Shown here: positions 23,289 to 30,810 of the stretch, piece by piece
Layout: every line of letters begins with the position of its first letter
Numbering within the stretch: position 1 is the stretch's first letter
NCBI GenBank assembly: GCA_017940955.1
Contig: JAGAXP010000080.1
Coordinates: 1 to 32,776, forward strand
Length of the DNA stretch: 32,776 nt
Direction of reading: 5' to 3'
Origin: Oribacterium sp.
GTDB taxonomy: Bacteria > Bacillota_A > Clostridia > Lachnospirales > Lachnospiraceae
Notes under the pieces: generated by a model
What the model was told of the DNA's origin: nothing
Database searches by the model: none
What the model saw: the letters and a program-made list of their open reading frames with translations, nothing else
Program-made: the position numbers and the translations under genes

Positions 23289-23995
23289 GATTTGGCAGAG
23301 TCCTGTTTTTCGATTTTATAGCCTACACCCCAAACTACCTTAAGATATCTGGGTTCACGGGGATTTATCTCGATTTTTTCACGTATATGGCGTATATGGA
23401 CAGCTACAGTATTGTCTGCACCGATCGCTTCCTCGTTCCAGATGGAAGTATAGATGTCATCAATAGAGAAAACCTTGCCGGCATTCTTTACCAGGAGAAG
23501 AAGGATGTTATATTCGATAGGCGTCAGCTTTACGGCATTGCCATCAACGGTAACCTCCTTTGTATCGTCATTCATCATGAGACCTCCGCAGGCATAAATG
23601 TTTCCGTTGTCAGCCTCTCCGATGTTTCCGAGCTGGGTATATCTGCGGAGCTGTGACTTTACTCTGGCAATAAGCTCCAGTGGGTTATAAGGTTTGGTGA
23701 GATAGTCATCTGCCCCCACATTAAGACCGAGGATCTTGTCATTGTCCTCACCCTTTGCGGAAAGCATGATGATAGGTATGGAGCTGGTCTCCCTTATTTT
23801 TAAAACGGTATGAACTCCGTCAAGACCAGGCATCATTACGTCGATGATGAGAAGATCCACCCTGTGCTGCTCCATGATCTCAAGAACATCATAGCCGTCA
23901 TAAGCTTTGAGGACGTTGAATCCTTCTCCGGTAAGATAGATGGAAATGGCTTCGACGATCTGCTTGTCGTCGTCGCATACAAGAATTGTCTGCAT
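23285..23995 (-). CDS. OmpR-family response regulator, VanR-like
   Basis: A 236-residue two-domain regulator. The receiver domain has the acidic pocket DDD (8-10), the phosphoacceptor Asp52 in LLIIDVMMPGLDG, and the conserved Lys in DDYLTKPY (about 103). The C-terminal winged helix (about 135-232) contains KLTPIEYNILLLL and NTVAVHIRHIREKIE, ending in YLKVVWGVGYKIE, which closely resembles the VanR subgroup. AGGAGG lies seven bases before the ATG. It is first in the operon with the kinase and the D,D-carboxypeptidase. No van ligase, dehydrogenase or dipeptidase genes are present, so resistance should not be assumed. Confidence 0.94.
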   Translation of the reverse strand: MQTILVCDDDKQIVEAISIYLTGEGFNVLKAYDGYDVLEIMEQHRVDLLIIDVMMPGLDGVHTVLKIRETSSIPIIMLSAKGEDNDKILGLNVGADDYLTKPYNPLELIARVKSQLRRYTQLGNIGEADNGNIYACGGLMMNDDTKEVTVDGNAVKLTPIEYNILLLLVKNAGKVFSIDDIYTSIWNEEAIGADNTVAVHIRHIREKIEINPREPRYLKVVWGVGYKIEKQDSAKS

Positions 23996-24026
23996 ATAAA
24001 AACCTCCTGTTGGTAGGTGAAGTAGG

Positions 24027-24040
24027 TATCTGTAGATACT
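24027..24040. promoter_or_regulatory. palindrome in the response-regulator leader
   Basis: GTATCT-GT-AGATAC, a perfect inverted repeat just downstream of the predicted start of transcription. A short direct repeat GTAGGT/GTAGGT lies beside it (about 24013-24027). It is a candidate operator, possibly for autoregulation. Confidence 0.45.
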
Positions 24041-24053
24041 AATAAACTACATT

Positions 24054-24082
24054 ATTATACATTATTGGTCTATTCAATGCAA
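24054..24082 (-). promoter_or_regulatory. promoter of the two-component/carboxypeptidase operon
   Basis: Reading leftward: TTGCAT (24077-24082), 17-base spacer, consensus TATAAT (24054-24059). Confidence 0.78.
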
Positions 24083-24126
24083 AGAAAGTCGGAAGAAACT
24101 ACCCGGGAGCAACGATTCTTTGAAAT

Positions 24127-24168
24127 CCAGCGGAGACGGTTCTCTCCGGAGAGAACCGTCTCCGCCGG
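24127..24168. repeat. 42-nt palindromic repeat, copy 2
   Basis: Same 18-6-18 geometry as the copy at 4690. Arms CCAGCGGAGACGGTTCTC and GAGAACCGTCTCCGCCGG pair with a single mismatch; the loop is TCCGGA. Relative to the other copies, GGGGAC/GTCCCC has become GGAGAC/GTCTCC, a change on both sides that keeps pairing. Confidence 0.9.
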
Positions 24169-24183
24169 ATAACTCTGAAATAT

Positions 24184-24211
24184 AAAAAGCTTCCGGCGAA
24201 CCGGAAGCTTT
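24184..24211. terminator. terminator of the SH3-domain gene
   Basis: AAAGCTTCCGG, loop CGAA, CCGGAAGCTTT: a perfect 11-bp stem. T residues follow on the leftward strand. Confidence 0.88.
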
Positions 24212-24227
24212 CAATCGTTATAAAGAA

Positions 24228-25358
24228 TTATGCTTCAGAGGCAACAGGCTGAACAAACTGCTTGTTAAGGTATGCATCGCGGCCGTTGTAATCTATCATG
24301 ATCCATTCGTCTCCGGCATCACCCTTATAGGTTACCTGAACGCCTGCGTCAAGAACATCCAGAACCTCACAATCCGTATTGGGCTCTGTACGAACCTTTA
24401 CACCTGTGGTTGTTACCCAGACAGATGAAACTGCTTCAGTCTCTGGAACTGCTTCAGTCTCCGGAACAACCTCTGCAGAAGCTGTTGTTTCCAAAACTGC
24501 TTCTGTTGTTGCAGCAGGAGTTGTCTCGATTGTGGACTTATCGGAACCTCCCATTATTATCTTTATAAGGATAATAAGAAGTATGATACATGCGATAGGA
24601 ATAGCAAACTTCATGATATTGTACATATCAAGAGAGCTTCTTCTTCTCTTAGCTCTGCGTGCAGGCCTTCCGTCTCTGCTTTGAGATATCCGTCTTCCCT
24701 GATTTCTTGTGACACGTTCACTGTCGCGAAGCGGTCTTGTGGGACGTGAAGCACGTTTCTGGGATGAGCCTCTTCCTGCGGAGCTGTTTGACAGAGGAAT
24801 GTCTACATTACCAAGGTTACTTACAAAGGAAGGTGTGCTTCCGGTAGATATTCCGGATAAATCTTCGGAATTCCGGAAATCACTTTCCACTGCTGTTTCA
24901 TCAAAGGCATCTGCATTATCTTCCGGGGCATCACCATATTCATCGGAAGCCTGTGCAGCCTCTCTTATGTTCTGGGTGTAGGAAGGAACAGACTGTCTGG
25001 AATCGGAAGCCGAATCCATGTAAACAGCAAGTTCATCGCGGATGAGAGAAAAGGAATCATTGGCAGCCTGTGCTGAGGCTTCACCGGATTCCGCACGCTC
25101 TCCGTATAAACGTATGGTGTGATAGTTACTTCTTGTTTCTTCGGAAATAAGATGATTGTTATAAAGCTGATCTATGTCATTTTCAAGATTGTTGGATACC
25201 AGAACGGCTTTATCGATCTGTAAACGAACCAGAGTCTTAAGGATGCTCTTATCGAGGATCATAGCCTCGGAATACTGTCCATTCAGGATACTCTGCTGAG
25301 CCTTGTTAAGATCACTTCTTATATTGCCCCAGATGCTGTTTTCTCTCGGTGTTGGCAT
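24228..25358 (-). CDS. membrane protein with C-terminal bacterial SH3 domain
   Basis: 376 residues. The N-terminal helical region (about 1-115) looks cytoplasmic and is not assigned to a family. A long Ser/Asp/Asn-rich disordered stretch follows, becoming strongly basic (about 198-243, many Arg). One membrane span lies at about 250-270. Outside comes a Thr/Glu/Pro linker with the tandem repeat VPETEA-VPETEA, then a bacterial SH3 domain (about 313-371: TTGVKVRTEPNTDCEVLDVLD ... EWIMIDYNGRDAYL), a fold that often binds peptidoglycan. AGGAGG precedes the ATG. The N-in/C-out layout is typical of one-span envelope proteins in this group. A role at the cell wall is inferred. Confidence 0.83.
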   Translation of the reverse strand: MPTPRENSIWGNIRSDLNKAQQSILNGQYSEAMILDKSILKTLVRLQIDKAVLVSNNLENDIDQLYNNHLISEETRSNYHTIRLYGERAESGEASAQAANDSFSLIRDELAVYMDSASDSRQSVPSYTQNIREAAQASDEYGDAPEDNADAFDETAVESDFRNSEDLSGISTGSTPSFVSNLGNVDIPLSNSSAGRGSSQKRASRPTRPLRDSERVTRNQGRRISQSRDGRPARRAKRRRSSLDMYNIMKFAIPIACIILLIILIKIIMGGSDKSTIETTPAATTEAVLETTASAEVVPETEAVPETEAVSSVWVTTTGVKVRTEPNTDCEVLDVLDAGVQVTYKGDAGDEWIMIDYNGRDAYLNKQFVQPVASEA

Positions 25359-25392
25359 AAAAAACCTCCTTAACGGAAATTATATTACATCT

Positions 25393-25421
25393 AGTATACT
25401 CAATTTCAAAAGTCACTTCAA
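25393..25421 (-). promoter_or_regulatory. promoter of the SH3-domain gene
   Basis: Reading leftward: TTGAAG (25416-25421), 17-base spacer, TATACT (25393-25398). Confidence 0.7.
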
Positions 25422-25455
25422 GGGAAGCAGGTACAGACTTGATGAAAAAAAGAAT

Positions 25456-25470
25456 CTATGTTAAACATAG
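25456..25470. promoter_or_regulatory. 7-1-7 palindrome upstream of trmB
   Basis: CTATGTT-A-AACATAG, a perfect inverted repeat 28 bases before the trmB start. It may be an operator, or a small hairpin in the leader. No good trmB promoter was recognised; TTGATG at about 25439 is a possible -35. Confidence 0.4.
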
Positions 25471-25498
25471 TAAAAATACAAAATGAAAGGTACTTAAG

Positions 25499-26152
25499 AT
25501 GAGATTAAGACATATAACAGGATCTGAGGATTTTGTGGCAAATTCGGAGTATGTAACACATGATCCGGAGCAGAATAAAGGAAAGTGGAAAGAGTATTTT
25601 GGAAACGATAATCCCATAAGGATCGAAATTGGAATGGGAAAAGGACAGTTTATCGAAAAGATGGCTGCCGAAAACAGGGATGTTAATTTTATAGGTATAG
25701 AAAGATATGACACAGTAATATTGAAAGCAATAAAAAAGAGGGAAGCTCTTGAGAGTGAAGGCGTAAAGCTTGATAATCTCACATTTATCTCAATTGATGC
25801 CAGGATGCTGGCAGAGGTTTTTGCTCCCGGTGAGGTAGACAGGATTTATCTTAATTTTTCAGACCCGTGGCCTAAGGACAGACAGGCTAACAGACGTTTG
25901 ACAAGCCCTGTTTTTATGAAAATATATAAGGAGTTCCTTAAGACAGACGGTCAGCTTGAATTTAAAACAGATAACATGGGACTCTTTGACTATTCTCTTT
26001 TATCTATTCCCGAATCGGGCTGGAAGCTTACTGCTGTAACGAGAGATCTTCATAATGACTCAACTATGAACGAAGGAAATATCATGACTGAGTACGAAGA
26101 GAAGTTTTCGGCAAAGGGTAATCCTATATATAAACTCATAGCTGTACAGTGA
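25499..26152 (+). CDS. trmB: tRNA (guanine46-N7)-methyltransferase
   Basis: TrmB uses SAM to make m7G46 in the variable loop of tRNAs. The 217-residue protein has the SAM-binding IRIEIGMGKGQF (about 40-51), NFIGIERYD for the adenosine site, the catalytic/tRNA-binding NFSDPWPKDRQANRRL (about 119-134), and a C-terminal TEYEEKFSAKGNPIYKL that is diagnostic for TrmB. GAAAGG lies about eight bases before the ATG. A tRNA-Lys gene follows 84 bases after the stop and has its own promoter. Confidence 0.95.
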   Translation: MRLRHITGSEDFVANSEYVTHDPEQNKGKWKEYFGNDNPIRIEIGMGKGQFIEKMAAENRDVNFIGIERYDTVILKAIKKREALESEGVKLDNLTFISIDARMLAEVFAPGEVDRIYLNFSDPWPKDRQANRRLTSPVFMKIYKEFLKTDGQLEFKTDNMGLFDYSLLSIPESGWKLTAVTRDLHNDSTMNEGNIMTEYEEKFSAKGNPIYKLIAVQ

Positions 26153-26175
26153 TTTGAAAAAATTTTAAAAAGTTG

Positions 26176-26204
26176 TTGACAAGAACCGGCTGATTGTGTA
26201 CTAT
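26176..26204 (+). promoter_or_regulatory. promoter of tRNA-Lys
   Basis: TTGACA (26176-26181), 17-base spacer, TACTAT (26199-26204). A 6-bp hairpin GCGCTC-AAAAG-GAGCGC (26211-26227) follows immediately and ends nine bases before the mature tRNA, perhaps helping 5' processing. Confidence 0.78.
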
Positions 26205-26236
26205 AAACAAGCGCTCAAAAGGAGCGCAGTAAACAT

Positions 26237-26309
26237 GCACCTTTAGCTCAGTTGGTAGAGCAGCGGACTCTTAATCCGTTTGTCCAGGGTTCAAGTCCCT
26301 GAAGGTGCA
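26237..26309 (+). tRNA. tRNA-Lys (anticodon CUU)
   Basis: A complete cloverleaf: acceptor GCACCTT/AAGGTGC, D arm GCTC-AGTTGGTA-GAGC, anticodon stem GCGGA/TCCGT with loop CTCTTAA (anticodon CUU, reading AAG), T arm CAGGG-TTCAAGT-CCCTG, discriminator A. The 3' CCA is not encoded. It is followed directly by a run of T. Confidence 0.95.
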
Positions 26310-26345
26310 TTTTTTGTTGCTTAAAACACATAGTGTCAGTATAAG

Positions 26346-26382
26346 GAAGCCGGAGCCCGTGAGGACTTCGGGTTTCTTTTTT
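26346..26382 (+). terminator. probable terminator after tRNA-Lys
   Basis: GCCCG and CGGGT form a short stem around TGAGGACTT, with outer GAA/TTC pairing across a bulge, followed by TTTTTT. Confidence 0.45.
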
Positions 26383-26390
26383 GAGGTTAT

Positions 26391-26432
26391 CCACTGGGGA
26401 CGGTTCTCGCGGTTGAGAACCGTCCCCGGTGG
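26391..26432. repeat. 42-nt palindromic repeat, copy 3
   Basis: Arms CCACTGGGGACGGTTCTC and GAGAACCGTCCCCGGTGG pair throughout, with one G-T wobble; loop GCGGTT. Same 18-6-18 geometry as copies 1 and 2. It lies between tRNA-Lys and the NlpC/P60 gene. Confidence 0.9.
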
Positions 26433-26490
26433 ATTTCTTTTGATTCTTATTGTTTTGTAAGAATAAAGTAACATGAATTTAGAATGCTGA

Positions 26491-26499
26491 TGTTATAAT
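26491..26499 (+). promoter_or_regulatory. extended -10 promoter of the NlpC/P60 gene
   Basis: TGTTATAAT gives a TGn extension before a consensus TATAAT (26494-26499). No good -35 hexamer lies at the right distance. The leader would be about 100 bases, without a recognised riboswitch. Confidence 0.55.
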
Positions 26500-26605
26500 T
26501 ATATAGTTTAGGAGTAGAATGATGCAAAACTGCCCATAATTAATAATAGTGTGAGATACGCGCAAGGATTTTTCTTTTGGGTGAGTCACTACAGAAAGGA
26601 AATTT

Positions 26606-28216
26606 ATGTTCAATCGCAGTTTTTTAAGGCTTACATCACTGGCATTGGCAGCAAGTATGCTGGTTATGACAGGATGTGAACAGCAGATAAGTGAATCTGT
26701 TATTGCAGAAAATGAATCAGAGATAGTGGTTACAACAGCACCGGAAACCGAGGCTGTTGAATATGTGGCTACATTGGGAATCAATTCCAATGTACTGCCC
26801 TCTATAGCGGGAGTAACAGTAGACGATGCAGCTGAAGATCTGGCACCGGTTAACCTTACGGTCGGAGTCATTAACTCAGTTGTAAGGGATCTCCAGCAGA
26901 GACTCATGGATCTCGGATATATGGATCCCGATGAACCCACAACCTATTATGGTGATGCAACATCTCTTGCAGTACAGTATTTCCAAAGACAGGCCGGGGT
27001 GGCTATGGATGGAATCTGCGGTGTGGAGACCTGGGATGCGATCATGTCTGACAGCGCTCCGCATTATGCATTAAAACTCGGTTTTCAGGGTAATGACGTA
27101 ACTCATGCCCAGTACCGTTTATATAACCTCGGTTATCTCTACAATGCTTCCGATATAAACGGAACCTACGATGAGAAAACCATGGAGGCTGTAAAGAAAT
27201 TACAGGAGATGAACGGACTTACCGTAGACGGCATTTACGGAACCAGCACATACAATCTGTTATATTCAGATGAAGTAAAGGCCAATATTGTTGCCCTGGG
27301 TGAGCAGTCCGAACTTGTTAAAAAGTATCAGCAGATTTTGATAAATCTCGGTTATCTTGAGGGTGAGGCAGACGGTAACTTCGGTCTGGGAACACAGAAT
27401 GCCATCAAAGCATTCCAGTCAAGAAATGACCAGGTTGTGGACGGATATCTCGGTCCCGATACAAGAGCCGCTTTGGATGATCCCAATGCTATTCCATTTG
27501 CTATGCGTCTCGGAGAACAGTCCGATTCAGTTAAGGAATTGCAGGAATATCTGGTTAAGTACGGATATCTTGATTCGGATAAGGCTACAGGTTACTTTGG
27601 TGAACTTACAAAAACAGCGGTTGCCAATTTCCAGAGCAAGAACGGACTTACTGCAGACGGACTTGCAGGAGCCAAGACCATATCACTTCTTCACAGCGGA
27701 AATGTAAAGAAGAATACAAAGCAGAGCAGCACTTCACAGAGTTCAACAGGAAATTCCGGAAACACAGCTGTAACTGTTCCTGCAAATACCGGAACCACAG
27801 CCCCTGTTCAGAAACCGCAGACATCATATGTAGGAAACGGTGGAGCAACAGTATCAGGCTCAGCGGCTAACCTTATCGCTATAGCATCCTCCAAGATCGG
27901 ATGTCCTTATGTATGGGGAGCAAAGGGACCTAACAGCTTTGACTGTTCAGGATTCGTATACTGGTGTCTGAATCAGGCCGGTGTAGGTGTTTCCTACATG
28001 ACATCCTCAGGATGGAGAAATCCCGGAAGATTTAAGCAGGTATCTTATAACGAGCTTCAGGCAGGAGACATAATTGTAGTATCAGGCCATGTTGGTATCG
28101 TAGCCGGAGGCGGAACAATCATCGATGCTTCATCTTCAAACGGACGTGTAGTTCACAGAAATCTCGGAGCATGGTGGGCAAATCACTTTATCTGCGGCTG
28201 GAGAATCTTCAGCTGA
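26606..28216 (+). CDS. lipoprotein peptidoglycan hydrolase, PG-binding repeats plus NlpC/P60
   Basis: A 536-residue exported cell-wall hydrolase. A signal peptide with lipobox VMTGC (Cys24) is followed by a Thr/Glu linker containing APETEAVE. Four PG_binding_1-type repeats (about 86-148, 156-220, 230-292, 302-362) show the recurring DG-x-x-G-x-x-T pattern, for example MDGICGVETWDAI and VDGIYGTSTYNLL. After a Ser/Thr/Asn-rich linker (about 368-408) comes the NlpC/P60 endopeptidase domain with catalytic Cys447 in FDCSGF and His495 in GHVGIV. Such enzymes cut the gamma-D-Glu to diamino-acid bond. AAAGGAAAT lies seven bases before the ATG. Monocistronic, with a strong terminator. Confidence 0.92.
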   Translation: MFNRSFLRLTSLALAASMLVMTGCEQQISESVIAENESEIVVTTAPETEAVEYVATLGINSNVLPSIAGVTVDDAAEDLAPVNLTVGVINSVVRDLQQRLMDLGYMDPDEPTTYYGDATSLAVQYFQRQAGVAMDGICGVETWDAIMSDSAPHYALKLGFQGNDVTHAQYRLYNLGYLYNASDINGTYDEKTMEAVKKLQEMNGLTVDGIYGTSTYNLLYSDEVKANIVALGEQSELVKKYQQILINLGYLEGEADGNFGLGTQNAIKAFQSRNDQVVDGYLGPDTRAALDDPNAIPFAMRLGEQSDSVKELQEYLVKYGYLDSDKATGYFGELTKTAVANFQSKNGLTADGLAGAKTISLLHSGNVKKNTKQSSTSQSSTGNSGNTAVTVPANTGTTAPVQKPQTSYVGNGGATVSGSAANLIAIASSKIGCPYVWGAKGPNSFDCSGFVYWCLNQAGVGVSYMTSSGWRNPGRFKQVSYNELQAGDIIVVSGHVGIVAGGGTIIDASSSNGRVVHRNLGAWWANHFICGWRIFS

Positions 28217-28305
28217 CAGGTGAATAACCGCTGAGTGCTTAGATATAACAAACATATAACACGAAAGGTCAGAAAGGCCGGTTTTTATTACGCTATACTG
28301 ACTTA

Positions 28306-28354
28306 AAGACCCCGGTCACATCAGAAAAGATTATTCTGATGTGACCGGGGTCTT
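28306..28354. terminator. terminator between the NlpC/P60 and LysR genes
   Basis: A perfect 21-bp stem beginning AAGACCCCGGTCACATCAG, with a 7-nt loop, lies between two convergent genes. It is followed by TCTTATTTTA, an interrupted T run. A second hairpin, GTATCAAT/ATTGATAC (28425-28450), lies closer to the LysR stop. Confidence 0.85.
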
Positions 28355-28471
28355 ATTTTATATTGTAAAAACTGTTGCTGCTAATGTCTGCTTATAAAAA
28401 TCGCTTCTTGAGAGTTGATGCTGCGTATCAATCTTACAGAAAATTGATACAGGATTTGAGCGGCTTTGGAA

Positions 28472-29404
28472 TTACTGTTCTTTTTCAGGGGAGTAGGAGT
28501 GGAGAAGCTCCCTTCTGTTGGATTCACGGACAAAGGTTTCTATAAGCCTTATGGCAGCCGAAGAAAGGTTTCGGGAGCTGTCTATGGCAAGACAAAAAGT
28601 CCTTTCGGGAATGGGCTCAAGCAATGGAATCCTATATACGAGTTTTCTCTCCAGTGCATCCGAGGCAAGAGCTTCAGGATAGAATCCGATTCCCAGATCG
28701 TTTTCCACCATGGGAAGGATCTGATCTGTGGATGAAGCTTCAAACTCAGGCTGAAAAGTAAGCTGATGATTCAGAAAATACTGTACATATAATTCTCTGG
28801 TTCCGGTATCACGTCCGACACTGATGAGGGGATAGGTGCTGAGCTCTCTCAGAGACATGGGTTTTTCTGAAAGGTGCTTCAGAGAGGGACCAACGATAGG
28901 TATCTCCCTGAAATTAAATAAAGGTTCCATAGTCAGAGGGGCACGAATGGTAAGAGGAGTGGTAATAAGTGCAAAATCCGCAATGCCATTCTGAAGAGAT
29001 ACTATAGCCCTGGGTGTGGCATGATTTGATATGCGAATGTTTATATCCGGAAATTTGGTTTTAAAATCTCTAAGTACCGGAAGCAGAACTATCCTGAGGG
29101 CATTCTCCGATGCCGCTATGGTTACCTGTCCGGATTCAAGATTGACATCTTTATTCAATTCCTTTTCGGCCTCATCTATCTGTTCAAATGCTATGGACAC
29201 ATGTTCAAAAAGCTTTTGGCCATTGGGGGTAAGTGTTATACCGCGTTTACCTCTTTGCATAAGCTTACATCCCAGGTTTTCTTCAAGATTATTCATGGCT
29301 CTGCTGACATTGGGCTGGTTTGAGCCAAGCATCCTTGCAGCCCTTGTAAAGCTTTTGTAGGTACCTACAAAGTAAAAGATTCTGTAGTAATCAAAAGAAA
29401 TCAT
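28472..29404 (-). CDS. LysR-type transcriptional regulator
   Basis: A 310-residue LTTR. The N-terminal winged helix-turn-helix is typical: YYRIFYFVGTYKSFTRAA, then QPNVSRAMNNLEENLGCKLMQRGKRGITLTPNG. The rest is the two-lobed effector-binding domain, with VTIAASENALRIVLLPVL starting lobe 1. I place the start at ATG 29402-29404, where GGAG lies about six bases upstream; a TTG at 29431 would add nine residues without a site. It is divergent from the ATP synthase operon, and two wide inverted repeats lie in the shared region. The ligand and targets are unknown. Confidence 0.9.
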   Translation of the reverse strand: MISFDYYRIFYFVGTYKSFTRAARMLGSNQPNVSRAMNNLEENLGCKLMQRGKRGITLTPNGQKLFEHVSIAFEQIDEAEKELNKDVNLESGQVTIAASENALRIVLLPVLRDFKTKFPDINIRISNHATPRAIVSLQNGIADFALITTPLTIRAPLTMEPLFNFREIPIVGPSLKHLSEKPMSLRELSTYPLISVGRDTGTRELYVQYFLNHQLTFQPEFEASSTDQILPMVENDLGIGFYPEALASDALERKLVYRIPLLEPIPERTFCLAIDSSRNLSSAAIRLIETFVRESNRRELLHSYSPEKEQ

Positions 29405-29475
29405 AATATTCTCCGATATTTTGCCGAACAAAGTAGAGTACAGGGCCGTGTTACAATTATGACGAAAAAATAATC

Positions 29476-29513
29476 ATTTCGAACAAATATATATAAAAAA
29501 ACAAAATCGAAAT
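29476..29513. promoter_or_regulatory. wide inverted repeat near the LysR start
   Basis: ATTTCGA and TCGAAAT, 24 bases apart, about 75-110 bases upstream of the LysR start. A possible autoregulatory site, but the AT-rich context makes it uncertain. Confidence 0.35.
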
Positions 29514-29588
29514 ACAGCTCTGTTTATGATGTAAAAGAAACAATTATTATAAAAAGATATATAAAATTATATAACAAAATTTACAATA

Positions 29589-29614
29589 CATGTCAAATTG
29601 ATATAGATGACATG
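29589..29614. promoter_or_regulatory. candidate LysR-type binding dyad upstream of atpB
   Basis: CATGTCA and TGACATG, perfect 7-base arms 12 bases apart. Its centre is about 60 bases before the predicted start of the atp operon, close to the usual -65 position of LTTR recognition sites. Confidence 0.5.
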
Positions 29615-29627
29615 CAAAAAATGCGGA

Positions 29628-29655
29628 TTGAATATTAAAAATCCGGGAATATAAT
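29628..29655 (+). promoter_or_regulatory. promoter of the ATP synthase operon
   Basis: TTGAAT (29628-29633), 16-base spacer, TATAAT (29650-29655). The leader is about 90 bases. Confidence 0.65.
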
Positions 29656-29686
29656 AAAAACCCGTGAGTGAAGTGAGTTAGTAAAC

Positions 29687-29706
29687 ATGTAAAAAATGTT
29701 TTACAT
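29687..29706. promoter_or_regulatory. 20-base palindrome in the atp leader
   Basis: ATGTAAAA-AATG-TTTTACAT: perfect 8-bp arms. It lies about 25 bases after the predicted start and 45 before atpB. It could be a regulator site or an RNA hairpin. Confidence 0.5.
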
Positions 29707-29750
29707 CACATTTTTCACATGAACACAATAATAGAAATGGAGGTAGTCAA

Positions 29751-30428
29751 ATGGAGCATTTTACCGAAGAACTCCAGGAACAGCTGCAGGTTTCTACAGT
29801 ATTCAGTATCGGAGGAATCGGAGTTGCGGAATCAACGGTTGTAACATGGATCATCATGGCGATACTGGTCGGATTGTCAGTTTACCTCGGATCTGATCTG
29901 AAAGTCAGAAATCCGGGTAAAAAACAGCAGCTGGCAGAAATCATTGTTTCCTGGTTTGACAATTTCACGGGAGAGCTTCTGGGTGAACACGGAAAACAGT
30001 ACAGTACCATAATTTCCGTTATCCTTATTTACATTGGAGTATCCAATCTAATTGGTCTTTTTGGCCTGAAGCCGCCGACAAAGGATCTCAATGTAACAGT
30101 GGGACTTTCTGTCATAAGCATCTTCCTCATAGAGATCGCGGGATTCAGAAGAAAGGGTGCCAAAGGCTGGATAAAGCATTTTTCAGAGCCTGTGGCCATT
30201 GTCACTCCTATCAATATTCTGGAGCTGGTTATCAGACCCTTGTCTCTTTGCATGAGATTGTTTGGTAATGTCCTCGGTGCGTTCATCATCATGGAGCTTA
30301 TAAAGATGGTGGTTCCCGTAGGTGTTCCTGCGATCTTCAGCCTTTACTTTGATATATTTGACGGTCTTATCCAGGCCTATGTATTTGTTTTCCTGACATC
30401 TCTTTATATCCAGGATGCAACGGAATAA
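29751..30428 (+). CDS. atpB: ATP synthase F0 subunit a
   Basis: Subunit a forms the ion half-channels beside the c ring. The 225-residue membrane protein has five to six hydrophobic segments and the essential Arg in RPLSLCMRLFGN (helix 4), the residue that faces the c-ring carboxylate. Other family blocks are EIIVSWFDNF and the final DGLIQAYVFVFLTSLYIQDA. GGAGG lies eight bases before the ATG. It is the first gene of the operon; no atpI precedes it. Confidence 0.95.
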   Translation: MEHFTEELQEQLQVSTVFSIGGIGVAESTVVTWIIMAILVGLSVYLGSDLKVRNPGKKQQLAEIIVSWFDNFTGELLGEHGKQYSTIISVILIYIGVSNLIGLFGLKPPTKDLNVTVGLSVISIFLIEIAGFRRKGAKGWIKHFSEPVAIVTPINILELVIRPLSLCMRLFGNVLGAFIIMELIKMVVPVGVPAIFSLYFDIFDGLIQAYVFVFLTSLYIQDATE

Positions 30429-30539
30429 AGCTTCGGGAACAAAGGATGATATTTAAAACCATAAATCAGCTTATGGCAGCTTAGGTTCAGACCACAGTCC
30501 ATGAGCAAAAAATATTTTTAACACTAAAGGAGAAAAAAT

Positions 30540-30761
30540 ATGAGCATGACAGCAATTGGTGTAGGTTTAGCAGCACTTGCCTGCCTTGGAGCAGGACTTT
30601 CAATCGGTATCGCAACAGGTAAAGCAGCAGAGGCTATTGCAAGACAGCCTGAAGCAGACGGAAAGATCATGAGAATCCTTCTTCTCGGATGTGCTCTTGC
30701 GGAGGCAACAGCTATTTACGGTTTCGTACTTGGTATCCTTTGCATTTTCTTCCTTAAATGA
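30540..30761 (+). CDS. atpE: ATP synthase F0 subunit c
   Basis: The 73-residue hairpin subunit of the rotor ring. Helix 1 is glycine-rich (GLAALACLGAGLSIGIATGKA), the polar loop carries ARQPEA (35-39), and helix 2 has the ion-binding Glu55 in CALAEATAIYGF. Compared with Na+-binding rings, which have a Gln in helix 1 and Glu-Ser in helix 2, this protein has Ile22 and Glu-Ala (Ala56), while Thr57 and Tyr60 are kept. This favours protons, but is not decisive. AAAGGAG lies about eight bases before the ATG. A 111-base gap with a CCATAA/TTATGG hairpin separates it from atpB. Confidence 0.95.
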   Translation: MSMTAIGVGLAALACLGAGLSIGIATGKAAEAIARQPEADGKIMRILLLGCALAEATAIYGFVLGILCIFFLK

Positions 30762-30810
30762 TCATTCCGGAATTTCAAAATCATAATTCAAGATCATCAG
30801 GAGAGAAAGT

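Noticed and set aside
23285..23995. Glycopeptide resistance (van) locus
   Set aside because: Only a VanR-like regulator, a non-VanS-like kinase and an ordinary S11 carboxypeptidase are present; there is no D-Ala-D-Lac/Ser ligase, VanH, VanX or VanT.
26500..26605. c-di-AMP (ydaO-type) riboswitch before the NlpC/P60 gene
   Set aside because: Such riboswitches often precede wall hydrolases, but the leader is only about 100 bases and shows none of the conserved core that I could recognise.
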